From Chloroflexota bacterium (GTDB lineage: Bacteria; Chloroflexota; UBA6077; SHYK01): a DNA stretch of 51,581 bases. Every line of letters begins with the position of its first letter. Within the stretch, counting starts at the first letter, position 1. Shown piece after piece: positions 40,051 to 48,429 of this stretch. The stretch lies in the NCBI GenBank assembly GCA_009377635.1, contig WHTR01000008.1:1-51581 (forward strand). Reading direction: 5' to 3'. Made by a program: the position numbers and the translations under genes. The notes under the pieces were generated by a model. That model had not been told where the DNA came from. It saw nothing but the letters and a program-made list of their open reading frames with translations, and ran no database searches.

Positions 40051-40515
40051 TCAGATCCGCGCGAGGACCTCAAAGAGCTCCCGGTATTGCGCGTCATCGC
40101 TCACGTTGTACGCACGATTGACATGGCGCGCGGTGCCGTCCCGATCGACGACGAACAGCGCGCGCCGGCAACCGGTGCCTCGGTCATTGACGACGTCGTA
40201 CAGCTGCGTAACGCGGAGATCCACATCGCTCAGATGGGGGAAGGAGAGCCCGCCGAGCTTCTCCGCGAAGCTGCAGTGTGACTCGATCGAATCGTTGCTG
40301 ATCGCGAGGATCTCCGCGTCGAGCTCGTGGATCTTCTCGTAGTCCGCCCGCAGGGCGGTGAGCTCTCGCGTTCAGCCAGGGGTGTCGTCCCTCGGGTAGA
40401 ACGCGATGATCACCTTTCGACCTCGCAGGCCGCTTAGCGAGACCTCGCCGTGTTGGGTCGATGGGAGCGTGAAGTCCGGCGCGTGCTCGTCAGTCGAAAC
40501 TGTCTGGGCTGCCAC
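40051..40515 (-). CDS. Selenocysteine-containing peroxiredoxin (BCP/PrxQ-like)
   Basis: Reading the in-frame TGA at 40374-40372 as Sec gives a full 154-aa peroxiredoxin with U48 exactly at the peroxidatic cysteine. The context is IIAFYPRDDTPG-U-TRELTAL, where homologues have DDTPGC. It would reduce hydroperoxides in the cytosol. The usual resolving cysteine five residues later is absent (Thr53); Cys81 (ESHCSFAEKL) or Cys116 (RGTGCRRALF) may act instead. GTG 40515 has TGGAGG six bases upstream. An RNA hairpin follows the TGA (40344-40358). A selC gene is at 9944. The alternative is a broken Prx gene with a point stop; intact sequence on both sides argues against that. Confidence 0.82.
40344..40374 (-). 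promoter_or_regulatory. Candidate bacterial SECIS element
   Basis: After the TGA (40374-40372), a perfect 6-bp stem CCGCCC/GGGCGG with loop TGC lies at 40358-40344 on the minus strand. The distance from TGA to the loop is about 19 bases and a G is in the small loop, as expected for SelB-bound bSECIS hairpins located inside the coding sequence just downstream of the UGA. Confidence 0.55.
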
Positions 40516-40599
40516 CCGAATCCTCCATTCAATGGTCGTTTGTCAGAGTGGACGCTGCAGATTGTGAGGCAGGCTGTCTTGAATGTCGCCAGTCCGGCC

Positions 40600-41292
40600 T
40601 CATACGATTGCCCGTCGGCACGCGTAGCGCGTGCGATCGGGCACGCCGGCATCGAGGAAGGCCCGTTGGCGCTCCGCGCACTTGTTGCAGTCCCCGCAGT
40701 GCAGCTCGTCGACCGGCCGAATGCATGAGAATGTGAGCTCGAGCGGCAGGGCCGCGCCTGCCCGCAGGACCTCAACCTTGCTCTTGGATGCCAGTGGTCG
40801 CTCGACCCGGATCGGCACGCCGAGCCCGAGGCTTAGCGCTCGACCAAACGAGTCGAAGAAGGGCTCCGTCGCATCGGGGAACGGGTTACCGTCAAGGACG
40901 CCGATGGCGATGCGCCCGATGCGGTTCATCGCGCAGTAGACCGCCGTCTTCGCAATGAGGATCACATTGCGGCCAGGCAGGAAGACCGCTTCGTCGGGTG
41001 ACTCGAATCCTGGCGCCCCCACGCCGCTGACGCTCCAATGCGATCGGTAGACGTCTTCGAGGGGAAACGTGAGGACCTGCACCGGTCGAAGGCGAGGCGA
41101 GGAGATGGCTGCGAGGAAACGCTGGAGCCACAGGTACTCGACGGTCTCCCAGGCCATGCCCGTACGCACGTAGACGGGTTGCACATCCGCATCAGCCTGG
41201 AGCATGAGCCAGGTCAGCACCGCGCTGTCCAAGCCGCCGCTGGCGAGCACGCAAACGGAGCTCTCGGCCGAGGACTTAATGTCCGTCGTCAC
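40600..41292 (-). CDS. queC: 7-cyano-7-deazaguanine synthase
   Basis: QueC makes preQ0 for queuosine (or archaeosine-type) modification. The 230-aa product has the PP-loop ATP motif VLASGGLDSAVLTWL and the C-terminal zinc cysteines in TFSCIRPVDELHCGDCNKC. I place the start at GTG 41292 downstream of GGGAGG; the longer frame to 41361 adds unrelated residues. It is divergent from the SDR/queD pair, which completes a pterin-type route. Confidence 0.93.
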   Translation of the reverse strand: MTTDIKSSAESSVCVLASGGLDSAVLTWLMLQADADVQPVYVRTGMAWETVEYLWLQRFLAAISSPRLRPVQVLTFPLEDVYRSHWSVSGVGAPGFESPDEAVFLPGRNVILIAKTAVYCAMNRIGRIAIGVLDGNPFPDATEPFFDSFGRALSLGLGVPIRVERPLASKSKVEVLRAGAALPLELTFSCIRPVDELHCGDCNKCAERQRAFLDAGVPDRTRYACRRAIV

Positions 41293-41460
41293 TTCCCTCC
41301 CGGTGATGCGAGGGTCATGGCAGTTGCCACGCGGTGCGCGCGCAGATCCCCACGCGAGCACTGATGCGGGGATGCCGGTACTTTACTCACGACTGCCGGA
41401 TCATGCAAGATAGCGATTCAGATACGCCGAGATCACAGCCCGGGGTCGAAGAGGGACGAG

Positions 41461-42195
41461 GTGAAACTGGAGGGACGCACGGCCCTGGTAACGGGCGGGG
41501 CCGTGCGTGTTGGGAGTCAGATCTGCTTGGAACTGGCGCGGCGTGGAGCGAACGTCGTCGTGAACTACCGGTCGTCGGCGGGTCCCGCCGCGCAGCTCGT
41601 GCACGAGCTCGGCAGTCTCGGCACTGGCGCGCTGGCCGTCCAGGCAGACGTCTCCCGGGCGGCCGATGTCGCACTGTTGAGCAGAGAGGCGCGAGCTGCA
41701 TTCGGCCAGGTGGACGTGCTCGTGAACAATGCCTCGATCTACCCGAGGACCCCTCTGAACACACTCACGGAGCAGGAGTGGGACGACTCGATCGCCGTCA
41801 ATCTGAAGGGCCCGTTCTTGTGCTCGTTGGAGTTCGGGCGCCGGATGGCAGACGTGGGGGCGGGCGCCATCGTGAATGTGACGGACTGGGCCGCTTACCG
41901 GCCGTACGTCGACTATCTGCCCTACCTGACGGCAAAGGGTGGCATCATTACGATGACCAAGGCCTTCGCGCGAGAGCTCGCGCCCAAGGTCCGCGTGAAC
42001 GCCATTGCGCCGGGGCCAATCTCCCCGCCCCCCGACCTCCCCGCGGAGGAGATCGAGGAGGCCCGAGTGGGAACGCTCCTCGGCCACTGGGGGTCCCCGG
42101 AAGATATCGCTGCCGCCGTCGCGTTCTTAGTGGAGGGATCGGACTTCATCACCGGTGCCATCCTGTCCGTCGACGGCGGATGCCTCATCGCCTGA
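41461..42195 (+). CDS. Pteridine-reductase-like SDR
   Basis: The 244-aa short-chain dehydrogenase has TGGAVRVGSQICLELARRG, where the TGxxxRxG form is characteristic of the PTR1/FolM pterin-reductase group. NNASIYPRTPL and the catalytic Tyr/Lys in YLTAKGG follow, then NAIAPGPISPPPDLP. Placement 11 bases before queD, which handles a related pterin, makes a pterin substrate plausible. GTG start at 41461. Function by family and context, not proven. Confidence 0.82.
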   Translation: MKLEGRTALVTGGAVRVGSQICLELARRGANVVVNYRSSAGPAAQLVHELGSLGTGALAVQADVSRAADVALLSREARAAFGQVDVLVNNASIYPRTPLNTLTEQEWDDSIAVNLKGPFLCSLEFGRRMADVGAGAIVNVTDWAAYRPYVDYLPYLTAKGGIITMTKAFARELAPKVRVNAIAPGPISPPPDLPAEEIEEARVGTLLGHWGSPEDIAAAVAFLVEGSDFITGAILSVDGGCLIA

Positions 42196-42206
42196 AGGAG
42201 CAACGC

Positions 42207-42647
42207 GTGTATCGAGTGACGACGGAGATCCAGTTTTCCTACGGACACCGCCTCCTCGAATACGACGGGAAGTGTGCCCATCCGCACGGTCACAACGCGC
42301 GGGTCGAGGTCGAGCTGACGGCAGAGCGTCTCGACGGAAGCGACATGGTGGCCGATTTCACGCTTCTCAAGCGCGCGATCGAGGACTGGGTCGACCAACA
42401 CCTCGACCACAAGATGGTCTTGCGTCGGGACGACCCGATAGTCCCTATCTTCGAGCGGCTCGAGGAGCCCGTCTACGTTATGGACCGCAATCCGACGGCC
42501 GAGAGCCTGGCACGATTGATCTATGACGTGGCCGCGGACGAGGATATGCCCGTATCGCGCGTGCGCTTCTGGGAGACACCAACGTGCTTCGCGACATACG
42601 AGGGAACGCCCATAGAGGGCTCGAAGAGCGCGCAGCGCCCTACCTAG
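42207..42647 (+). CDS. queD: 6-carboxy-tetrahydropterin synthase (QueD)
   Basis: QueD/PTPS turns dihydroneopterin triphosphate into 6-carboxy-tetrahydropterin on the way to preQ0. The 146-aa product shows the zinc histidines and catalytic Cys: FSYGHRLLEYDGKCAHPHGH, then the ADFTLLKRAIEDWVDQHLDH block with the base residues, and PTAESLARLIYD. GTG 42207 follows GAAGGAG by 6 bases. The gene ends 50 bases before a PIG-L gene. Confidence 0.93.
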   Translation: MYRVTTEIQFSYGHRLLEYDGKCAHPHGHNARVEVELTAERLDGSDMVADFTLLKRAIEDWVDQHLDHKMVLRRDDPIVPIFERLEEPVYVMDRNPTAESLARLIYDVAADEDMPVSRVRFWETPTCFATYEGTPIEGSKSAQRPT

Positions 42648-42701
42648 CGAACGTGCCGGCGGGCAGCACAAAAGGGCACTACATTTAAGCGAGAGGGATG
42701 G

Positions 42702-43424
42702 ATGAGCGAGCAGGCCGAGACGATTCCCCAACGCATCATGGTCGTGGCGGCCCATCCGGACGACGCTGAGTTCGGATGTGGCGGCACGATCGCCAAGTGG
42801 GTTCGACAGGGCGCTACGGCCTACTACCTCGTCTGCAGCAACGGCGACAAAGGGAGCGACGCGTTTGGCATCACGTCCGAGGACCTCGCGCGCATCCGGG
42901 AGCCGGAGCAGCGCGCGGCCGCCGCCGTCATCGGTGTCGCCGAGATGACGATCCTTCCCCGGCGCGACGGGGAGCTGCTGTACGGACTGGACCTTCGCGG
43001 TGACGTCGTCCGATGGATCCGGACGTGGCGCCCTGACGCCGTGTTCACGCACGACCCGAGCGCCATCATCAACGCCAACGGATTCGTGAACCACGCGGAC
43101 CACCGCGCGACCGGAGCGGCAGCGGTTGACGCGGTCTACCCCTTCTCGCGGAGTCCGCTCCAATACCCGGAGCAGATCGCCGAGGGCCTCCAGCCGCACA
43201 CCGTGCCGGAACTCTACCTGTGGGGCGCGAACCCGCCGGACTTCTGGGTGGACGTCACGGACTCGGTCGATTGCAAGCTCGAAGCCCTGCGTTGCCACCA
43301 GAGCCAGTTCTCAGACTTCGAGCGGATGACCCAGTTCGCTCGGGAGCGCCTGCAGCGTGTCGGCGAAGAGCACGGCCTTGGGTACGCCGAGGCCTTCCGC
43401 CGCATCACGTTCCGGCGCCCCTAG
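42702..43424 (+). CDS. PIG-L family deacetylase
   Basis: The 240-aa product has the zinc site of the LmbE/PIG-L superfamily: AHPDDAEFGCGGT (His, Asp, Asp) and NHADHRATGAAAVD with the third His. Members remove acetyl from N-acetylglucosamine-type groups, for example in mycothiol or bacillithiol synthesis, or act on other amides. No thiol-synthesis gene is adjacent, so the substrate is unknown. Its TAG shares CTAG with the polA stop (convergent, 4-base overlap). Confidence 0.88.
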   Translation: MSEQAETIPQRIMVVAAHPDDAEFGCGGTIAKWVRQGATAYYLVCSNGDKGSDAFGITSEDLARIREPEQRAAAAVIGVAEMTILPRRDGELLYGLDLRGDVVRWIRTWRPDAVFTHDPSAIINANGFVNHADHRATGAAAVDAVYPFSRSPLQYPEQIAEGLQPHTVPELYLWGANPPDFWVDVTDSVDCKLEALRCHQSQFSDFERMTQFARERLQRVGEEHGLGYAEAFRRITFRRP

Positions 43425-46294
43425 TACAGGGCGCCCCAGTTCTCCGCTGCACGGAACTCGACGACCAGCGGGACCGAGAGGGTTACGGCGTTCTCCATGA
43501 CCTCCTTCGCGACCGCCTTCAGCATCTCCAGCTCCGCGTCCGGAACCTCGAACAGCAGCTCGTCGTGGACCTGCAGCAGCAGCCGCGCGCGCATGCCGCG
43601 CTCGGCCATGTCGTCGTGGAGCCGAACCATGGCGACCTTGATGATATCGCTGGCCGTACCCTGCACCGGCGCGTTGATCGCCATGCGCTCGCCGGCAGCG
43701 CGCACGCCGTGAATCTGCGAGCGCAGCTCGGGGATCGTGCGCTTTCGGCCGAGTAGCGTCGTCACGACGCACGTGGAGCGCGCCTCCTGCAGGAGACGCT
43801 TCTGGAACTCCTCGACACCGCGAAAGCGCTCGAAGTACCGGCGAATGAACTCGGCTGCCTGCTGTTGCGGCATCCCGGTCTGTTCAGAGAACCCAAACGG
43901 GCTAATGCCGTAGATGATGGCGAAGTTCGCCGTCTTTGCGAGGCCCCGCTGTTCGCGCGTGACCGCGTCGATCGGGACCGCGAACAGCTCCGCGGCAGTC
44001 GCCGCATGCACGTCCTCTCCCGCCTGGAACGCCTCGAGGAGCGTGGGGTCCCGGGTCAGGTGCGCCTGGATGCGCAGCTCGATCTGGCTGTAGTCGGCCG
44101 AGAGCAGCTTCCAGCCCGGCGCGGGCGCCACGAACGCCCGGCGCACGCGGCGGCCCAGCTCCGTTCGGACCGGGAGGTTCTGCAGGTTTGGATCCGTCGA
44201 CGAGAGCCGACCCGTGGCCGCGACGGTCTGGTGGAAGGTCGTATGGATGCGACCGGTGTCCGGATTCACGAGGAGGGGGAGCGCATCGACGTACGTCGAC
44301 TTCAGCTTCGTCATCTCCCGGTGCTCGAGAATCAAGTCGACGACCGGGTGGCTACCTCTCAAGCTGGAGAGCGCGTCCGCAGCGGTCGAGGCGCGACCGG
44401 TGGCGGTGCGCCTCCCTGCTGGCAGGTGCAGCTCGTCGAAGAGGACTGCCGCGAGCTGCTGCGACGAATTGATGTTGAGCTGATGGCCCACCGCGTCGTA
44501 CGTCGCTGTCTCGACGCCCGCGATCCGTTCGTGGAGCTCGCGGCTGAACTCCATCAGGTAGGGGACGTCCACGCCGACGCCCGCGCGCTCCATTGCCGCG
44601 AGCACCGCGACGAGCGGCAGCTCCACCTGGCGAAAGAGGTCGTCGAGCCCGCCCTCCACGACCTCGCGCTCGAGAATCGGCTGCACCTGGGCGAGGGTCT
44701 CGACCTCCCGACACATGTGCATCCCCAGGTGTCCGATGGACACGGATTCTATGGGCCGGCTGGCGCGCCCGTCTCCCGTCAGCGACTTCAGACCCGGAAG
44801 CTCGCGGCTCAGCCGCGACCAGCTCAGGTCCTGGAGCGTCAGCGTCCGCTGCGACGTTTCCACGAGGTAGGCGGCCAGCCCTGAGTCGAATTCGATTCCC
44901 TGCAGGACGATCCCGTACCGCGCCAGTACGACGGTGAGCTGTTTCGTGTTCTGACTGGCCTTGGGTAGGTTCGGGCTCTCGAGGAGCGGGCGCATCGCCT
45001 CGAGCCCTTCAGCGAGTGGGAGGGGACGTCCACCACCGTCCGGTGCTCCACCGAAGGGGACATAGAACGGGCCAGCCTCCCGGTCGCCATCCTCTTGGGG
45101 GGTGGGGCTCGTTCGGGCGTAGGCGATGCTGAGGAGCGCTCCGCGCATCGCGTCCGGCCGATCGAGCACATGGACGATGCTGACCGGACCGCCCGAGGCA
45201 CGAAGCTCATCCACGACACTCCGGAGCTCGTCCAGAGACTGCACCACCGCACCCACAGCGTTGGCCACGCTTCCAGACGGGGAGTCGCTCACCGCGAACA
45301 GCAGCGGCTGGGGCACGTTTTCCGCCCCGGCGGCACGGTCGTCGGGACCCTGAGTCCGATCGCGATCCCCCTCGGCAGTCAGCGTCGCGAGCTGCTCGCC
45401 CGCCCCGGCTTCGAAGGCATCGCTGCGGACGTCTGCCGGCGGGATACGGTCGATCAGGCTCCGGAACCCCAGCTCGTGGAATAACGCGAGCGTCCTCTCT
45501 CGGTCCGGCGGACGCAGCGCACACACGCCCGGATCGAACTCGATGGGCGCGTCTCGCACGATCTGCGCGAGGTGCAGCGCCATCTTCATCTGGTCGGTGT
45601 AGGAACGCATCTGCTCGGCGAGCTTGGCCGGGAGCTTGTCGAGATTCAGGAGGATTCCGTCGACGTCGCGGTACGAGGCGAGCAGCTTCGCCGCCGTCTT
45701 GTCACCGATGCCCGGCACGCTCGGAATGTTGTCAGACGTGTCTCCGCGCAGGGCACGGTAGTCCGCGAGCTGCGCGGGCTCGAGCCCATACCGCTCGCGG
45801 ACAGCGGCCTCGTCGTACAGAACGGTATCCGTCAACCCGCGACGCGGGACGAGCACGCGGACCTTCGGTCCCACGAGCTGGAGCGCGTCCGTGTCGCCCG
45901 TGATGATGATCACATCCATTCCGGACACGCTGGCGCGCTCCGCAAGCGTGCCGAGAATATCGTCGGCTTCCAGCCCATCAATCCGGTAGACAGGAATGTG
46001 GAACGCCTCGAGCAGCTCGTATACCCGGGGGAACTGGGGGGCCAACCCGCTCGGCATGGGGGCACGGTTGCCTTTGTACGCTTCGAATCGCTGGTGGCGA
46101 AAGGTCGGCTGCGGCGTATCGAACGTCGCGGCGACGTGCGTCGGATGCAGGTCCTGAACGCCGCGCAAGAGCATCATGATGAATCCGTAGACGGCGTTCG
46201 TCAGCTCGCCCTTGGGGCTCGTCAACGCCGGCAGGGCGTGAAACGCGCGGTACAGGAGTGCGTTGCCATCAAGAAGCGCTAGCGTGTCAGCCAT
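43421..46294 (-). CDS. polA: DNA polymerase I
   Basis: The 957-aa product has the 5' nuclease domain (opening LALLDGNALLYRAFHALPAL; GDTDALQLVGPKVRVLVPRR; DTSDNIPSVPGIGDKTAAKL), a central 3'-5' exonuclease-like domain (~325-555) and the polymerase domain. Polymerase motifs A, B and C are visible: LSADYSQIELRIQAHL, TANFAIIYGISPFGFSEQ and QVHDELLFEV. The central domain does not keep the DEDD catalytic acids (SIVHVLDRPD where FDTET-type motifs would be), so proofreading is probably lost, as in several other bacterial Pol I. ATG 46294. Confidence 0.96.
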   Translation of the reverse strand: MADTLALLDGNALLYRAFHALPALTSPKGELTNAVYGFIMMLLRGVQDLHPTHVAATFDTPQPTFRHQRFEAYKGNRAPMPSGLAPQFPRVYELLEAFHIPVYRIDGLEADDILGTLAERASVSGMDVIIITGDTDALQLVGPKVRVLVPRRGLTDTVLYDEAAVRERYGLEPAQLADYRALRGDTSDNIPSVPGIGDKTAAKLLASYRDVDGILLNLDKLPAKLAEQMRSYTDQMKMALHLAQIVRDAPIEFDPGVCALRPPDRERTLALFHELGFRSLIDRIPPADVRSDAFEAGAGEQLATLTAEGDRDRTQGPDDRAAGAENVPQPLLFAVSDSPSGSVANAVGAVVQSLDELRSVVDELRASGGPVSIVHVLDRPDAMRGALLSIAYARTSPTPQEDGDREAGPFYVPFGGAPDGGGRPLPLAEGLEAMRPLLESPNLPKASQNTKQLTVVLARYGIVLQGIEFDSGLAAYLVETSQRTLTLQDLSWSRLSRELPGLKSLTGDGRASRPIESVSIGHLGMHMCREVETLAQVQPILEREVVEGGLDDLFRQVELPLVAVLAAMERAGVGVDVPYLMEFSRELHERIAGVETATYDAVGHQLNINSSQQLAAVLFDELHLPAGRRTATGRASTAADALSSLRGSHPVVDLILEHREMTKLKSTYVDALPLLVNPDTGRIHTTFHQTVAATGRLSSTDPNLQNLPVRTELGRRVRRAFVAPAPGWKLLSADYSQIELRIQAHLTRDPTLLEAFQAGEDVHAATAAELFAVPIDAVTREQRGLAKTANFAIIYGISPFGFSEQTGMPQQQAAEFIRRYFERFRGVEEFQKRLLQEARSTCVVTTLLGRKRTIPELRSQIHGVRAAGERMAINAPVQGTASDIIKVAMVRLHDDMAERGMRARLLLQVHDELLFEVPDAELEMLKAVAKEVMENAVTLSVPLVVEFRAAENWGALY

Positions 46295-46399
46295 TGACGT
46301 TTCCGCCTTGTCTCTGGCGCCATGAGATGTGTGGGACGCCTGCCCAGCTCTTCCATATGCACCTGTGACGCAGTTGTCGCGCGTCGCACGCGATGTCGG

Positions 46400-47134
46400 T
46401 CAATCCGTCCGGAGGCGCTCCAAGAGCTTCCGCCGGTGGTGCGCGAACACCTCTTGGAACACTGCCGAGGCGAGCGGCTTCGTGGTCATGATGAGGGCAT
46501 CCTCGCCGTCGTCGCTGTAGTACCGCCGGCGGAGACCGGCGTTCTGAAACGTGTACTTCCAGTACAGCTGCTGGGCGACAGCGTTGGAGACTCGCACCTC
46601 GAGCGTCGCCTGCTCTGCCCGCAGCTCCTGAGAACGGTCCAGGAGCGCCACCAGCAACAGCTCTCCAATGCCCTCGCCCCGATATGTTGGGTCGACCGCG
46701 ATGGTGGTCACGTGTGCCTCATCGACCATGACCCACATCCCGGCGTACCCGACAATGGTCTCCAGCTCCCCCACCTCCTCGCGCGAGAACGGCCGAGCGT
46801 CATTCCGGAGCAGGCTCTTCAGATGCCAGAAGAGCCCGCCGTCCTCGTGCTGCTCGCTCGTGATAGGGAACCGTGTGTCCTGCCCCTGGGACCTGGCAGC
46901 ACTCGACCGCTTCGCCACGATGTAGTAGGCCATCCGGTTCCGCTGGATCTCGCGTCGATAGGCCGAGGACGGCCAGGCGCTCGGGAAGGACTCTCGTTCG
47001 ATCGCTGACACTGCGGGGATGTGGCGCACCTGCATCGGCTCGATGAAGTACCGCAACGTTTCATTGCTCGACGGCGACGAAACGGAGGCGTGGTATGAGG
47101 CGCCGACGCAATCTTCCGCCCCCTGTCTCTCCAT
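46400..47134 (-). CDS. rimI: RimI-like GNAT N-acetyltransferase
   Basis: The ~244-aa product is a GNAT acetyltransferase: MQVRHIPAVSAIERESFPSA, acetyl-CoA site VDPTYRGEGIGELLLVALL with RGEGIG, then EVRVSNAVAQQLYWKYTFQN. RimI acetylates the N-terminal Ala of ribosomal protein S18. A ~40-residue insertion (around RNDARPFSREEVGELETI) lies between the first strand and the CoA-binding block and makes it longer than E. coli RimI (~148 aa). The start is uncertain: ATG 47134 has GGGGAG 8 bases upstream, while TTG 47167 overlaps the TsaB stop. Cluster with tsaE and tsaB supports the name. Confidence 0.78.
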   Translation of the reverse strand: MERQGAEDCVGASYHASVSSPSSNETLRYFIEPMQVRHIPAVSAIERESFPSAWPSSAYRREIQRNRMAYYIVAKRSSAARSQGQDTRFPITSEQHEDGGLFWHLKSLLRNDARPFSREEVGELETIVGYAGMWVMVDEAHVTTIAVDPTYRGEGIGELLLVALLDRSQELRAEQATLEVRVSNAVAQQLYWKYTFQNAGLRRRYYSDDGEDALIMTTKPLASAVFQEVFAHHRRKLLERLRTD

Positions 47135-47163
47135 CTCCACATCTCCCCGCTCTGTCACCAGAC

Positions 47164-47853
47164 TCAAGCTCCTTGTCGAAGATAGATCGGCTCGACCACC
47201 GAGGCGGGAGCCTCTCCGTGGCGCAGCTTAAGGGCAGCCAGCTCTGCCAAGAACCCAGCCCGCCGGGCGCTCGCCGCCGGCGACGCCAGATCGATCTCCG
47301 CCCCGTACTGGCGCTCGATGTGTTCGCGCGCCTGCGGCTCGAGATCGACGACGAGAAGGGCGCGCTCGACGGCGGCGACCTCCACCAGCTCCCCCAGCCT
47401 GACCATCTCGACGCGCGTCTCATGCTCCAGATGGGGCCCCACTCGACGGAAGCGTGCAGTCGCGTAGTGGGCCCGCCCGACGTCAATCGCCGCCCGAACG
47501 GATCGTCCGCCACGATCCTTCCCGGGAATGACCGCGGCCTGGCTCCAGGCGATCACGTCGAGCGTCGGCACCTGGACGACACCGATCTCGAGCGCCAGCG
47601 CCAGCGCCATGGCCGTCGACACGCCGACGCGCAATCCCGCGTACGAGCCCGGTCCACTGCCCACGGCGACGGCAGCCAGCGTACGTTTTTCGACTCCGGC
47701 GAGACTGAGCGCACGGTCGACCGCAGGGAGGATCTGCTCCGAATGCCGCCGGCCGCTCTGCCAGAAGACCTCCGCCAGCACCTGATCGCGATACACGGCC
47801 ACGCTCGCCGCGGCGCCGGCCGTGTCGATGGCGAGGAGCGTGCCGACACTCAA
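47164..47853 (-). CDS. tsaB: tRNA t6A biosynthesis protein TsaB
   Basis: TsaB is the Kae1-like scaffold partner of TsaD in making t6A37 of tRNA. The 229-aa product opens LLAIDTAGAAASVAVYRD and has the family block VAVGSGPGSYAGLRVGVSTA. Start TTG 47853 follows GGAGG by 8-9 bases and sits 4 bases after the TsaE stop. The C-terminal half is divergent from E. coli, as in most phyla. TsaD is not in the window. Confidence 0.9.
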   Translation of the reverse strand: MSVGTLLAIDTAGAAASVAVYRDQVLAEVFWQSGRRHSEQILPAVDRALSLAGVEKRTLAAVAVGSGPGSYAGLRVGVSTAMALALALEIGVVQVPTLDVIAWSQAAVIPGKDRGGRSVRAAIDVGRAHYATARFRRVGPHLEHETRVEMVRLGELVEVAAVERALLVVDLEPQAREHIERQYGAEIDLASPAASARRAGFLAELAALKLRHGEAPASVVEPIYLRQGA

Positions 47854-47857
47854 GCGA

Positions 47858-48415
47858 TCACCCTCCGTGGCGTCCGGTTTGGGCCAGCCGGCCGGCGCCG
47901 AACCGCTCGAAAACTGCCTGCAACCGCGGAAGAGCCCCTTCGAGCGTCAGTCCGCGATCCTCCTCGCCCATTATTGCAAGCTCGAGGCGCACGGCGCCGT
48001 GCGCCAGCTCGTCCGGCACGGAGCCGGGCCACTCGACGACGCACAGCCCGTCGCCGCCAAAATATTCGGCGATTGCCTCGAGTGTCACCTCGTCCATCTG
48101 TTCAACTCGGTACAGATCGATGTGGTACAGGGGAATCCGCCCCTGATACTCGCTCGCGATGACGAAGGAAGGGCTCGTCACCGGCTGGTCCACGCCAAGC
48201 CCGCGCGCGATCCCCTGGACCAGCGTCGTCTTGCCAGCGCCGAAGTGACCGAGGAGCAAGAGCACATCGCCGGCCCGCACGGCGGCGCTCAGGTGAGCAC
48301 CCAGCTGACGGGTCTCCTCCTCGCCGTGGGTTTCCACACGTACACGCTCAGGCATGCCGTCCTTCGCTCCCTCGAGTCCGAAGAGAGATCCGCCCACCCA
48401 AGGCGCGTCTTGCAT
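47858..48415 (-). CDS. tsaE: tRNA t6A biosynthesis ATPase TsaE
   Basis: TsaE binds ATP and regulates the TsaB-TsaD complex. The 185-aa product has the P-loop GHFGAGKTTLVQGIARGLG, the switch-like VTSPSFVIASEYQGRIPLYH, IDLYR and VVEWPG. ATG 48415 follows GGGGAG by 5 bases; ATG 48355 (165 aa, closer to usual length) is an alternative with a weaker site. It lies 14 bases after the thiL stop, in an operon thiL-tsaE-tsaB-rimI. Confidence 0.9.
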   Translation of the reverse strand: MQDAPWVGGSLFGLEGAKDGMPERVRVETHGEEETRQLGAHLSAAVRAGDVLLLLGHFGAGKTTLVQGIARGLGVDQPVTSPSFVIASEYQGRIPLYHIDLYRVEQMDEVTLEAIAEYFGGDGLCVVEWPGSVPDELAHGAVRLELAIMGEEDRGLTLEGALPRLQAVFERFGAGRLAQTGRHGG

Positions 48416-48429
48416 CGTCTCTCCCCCTA

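Noticed and set aside
41922-43298. 458-aa minus-strand frame across SDR, queD and PIG-L
   Set aside because: It covers three well-supported plus-strand genes and has no family features.
43865-44884. 339-aa plus-strand frame inside polA
   Set aside because: Antisense shadow of polA; no motif and biased composition.
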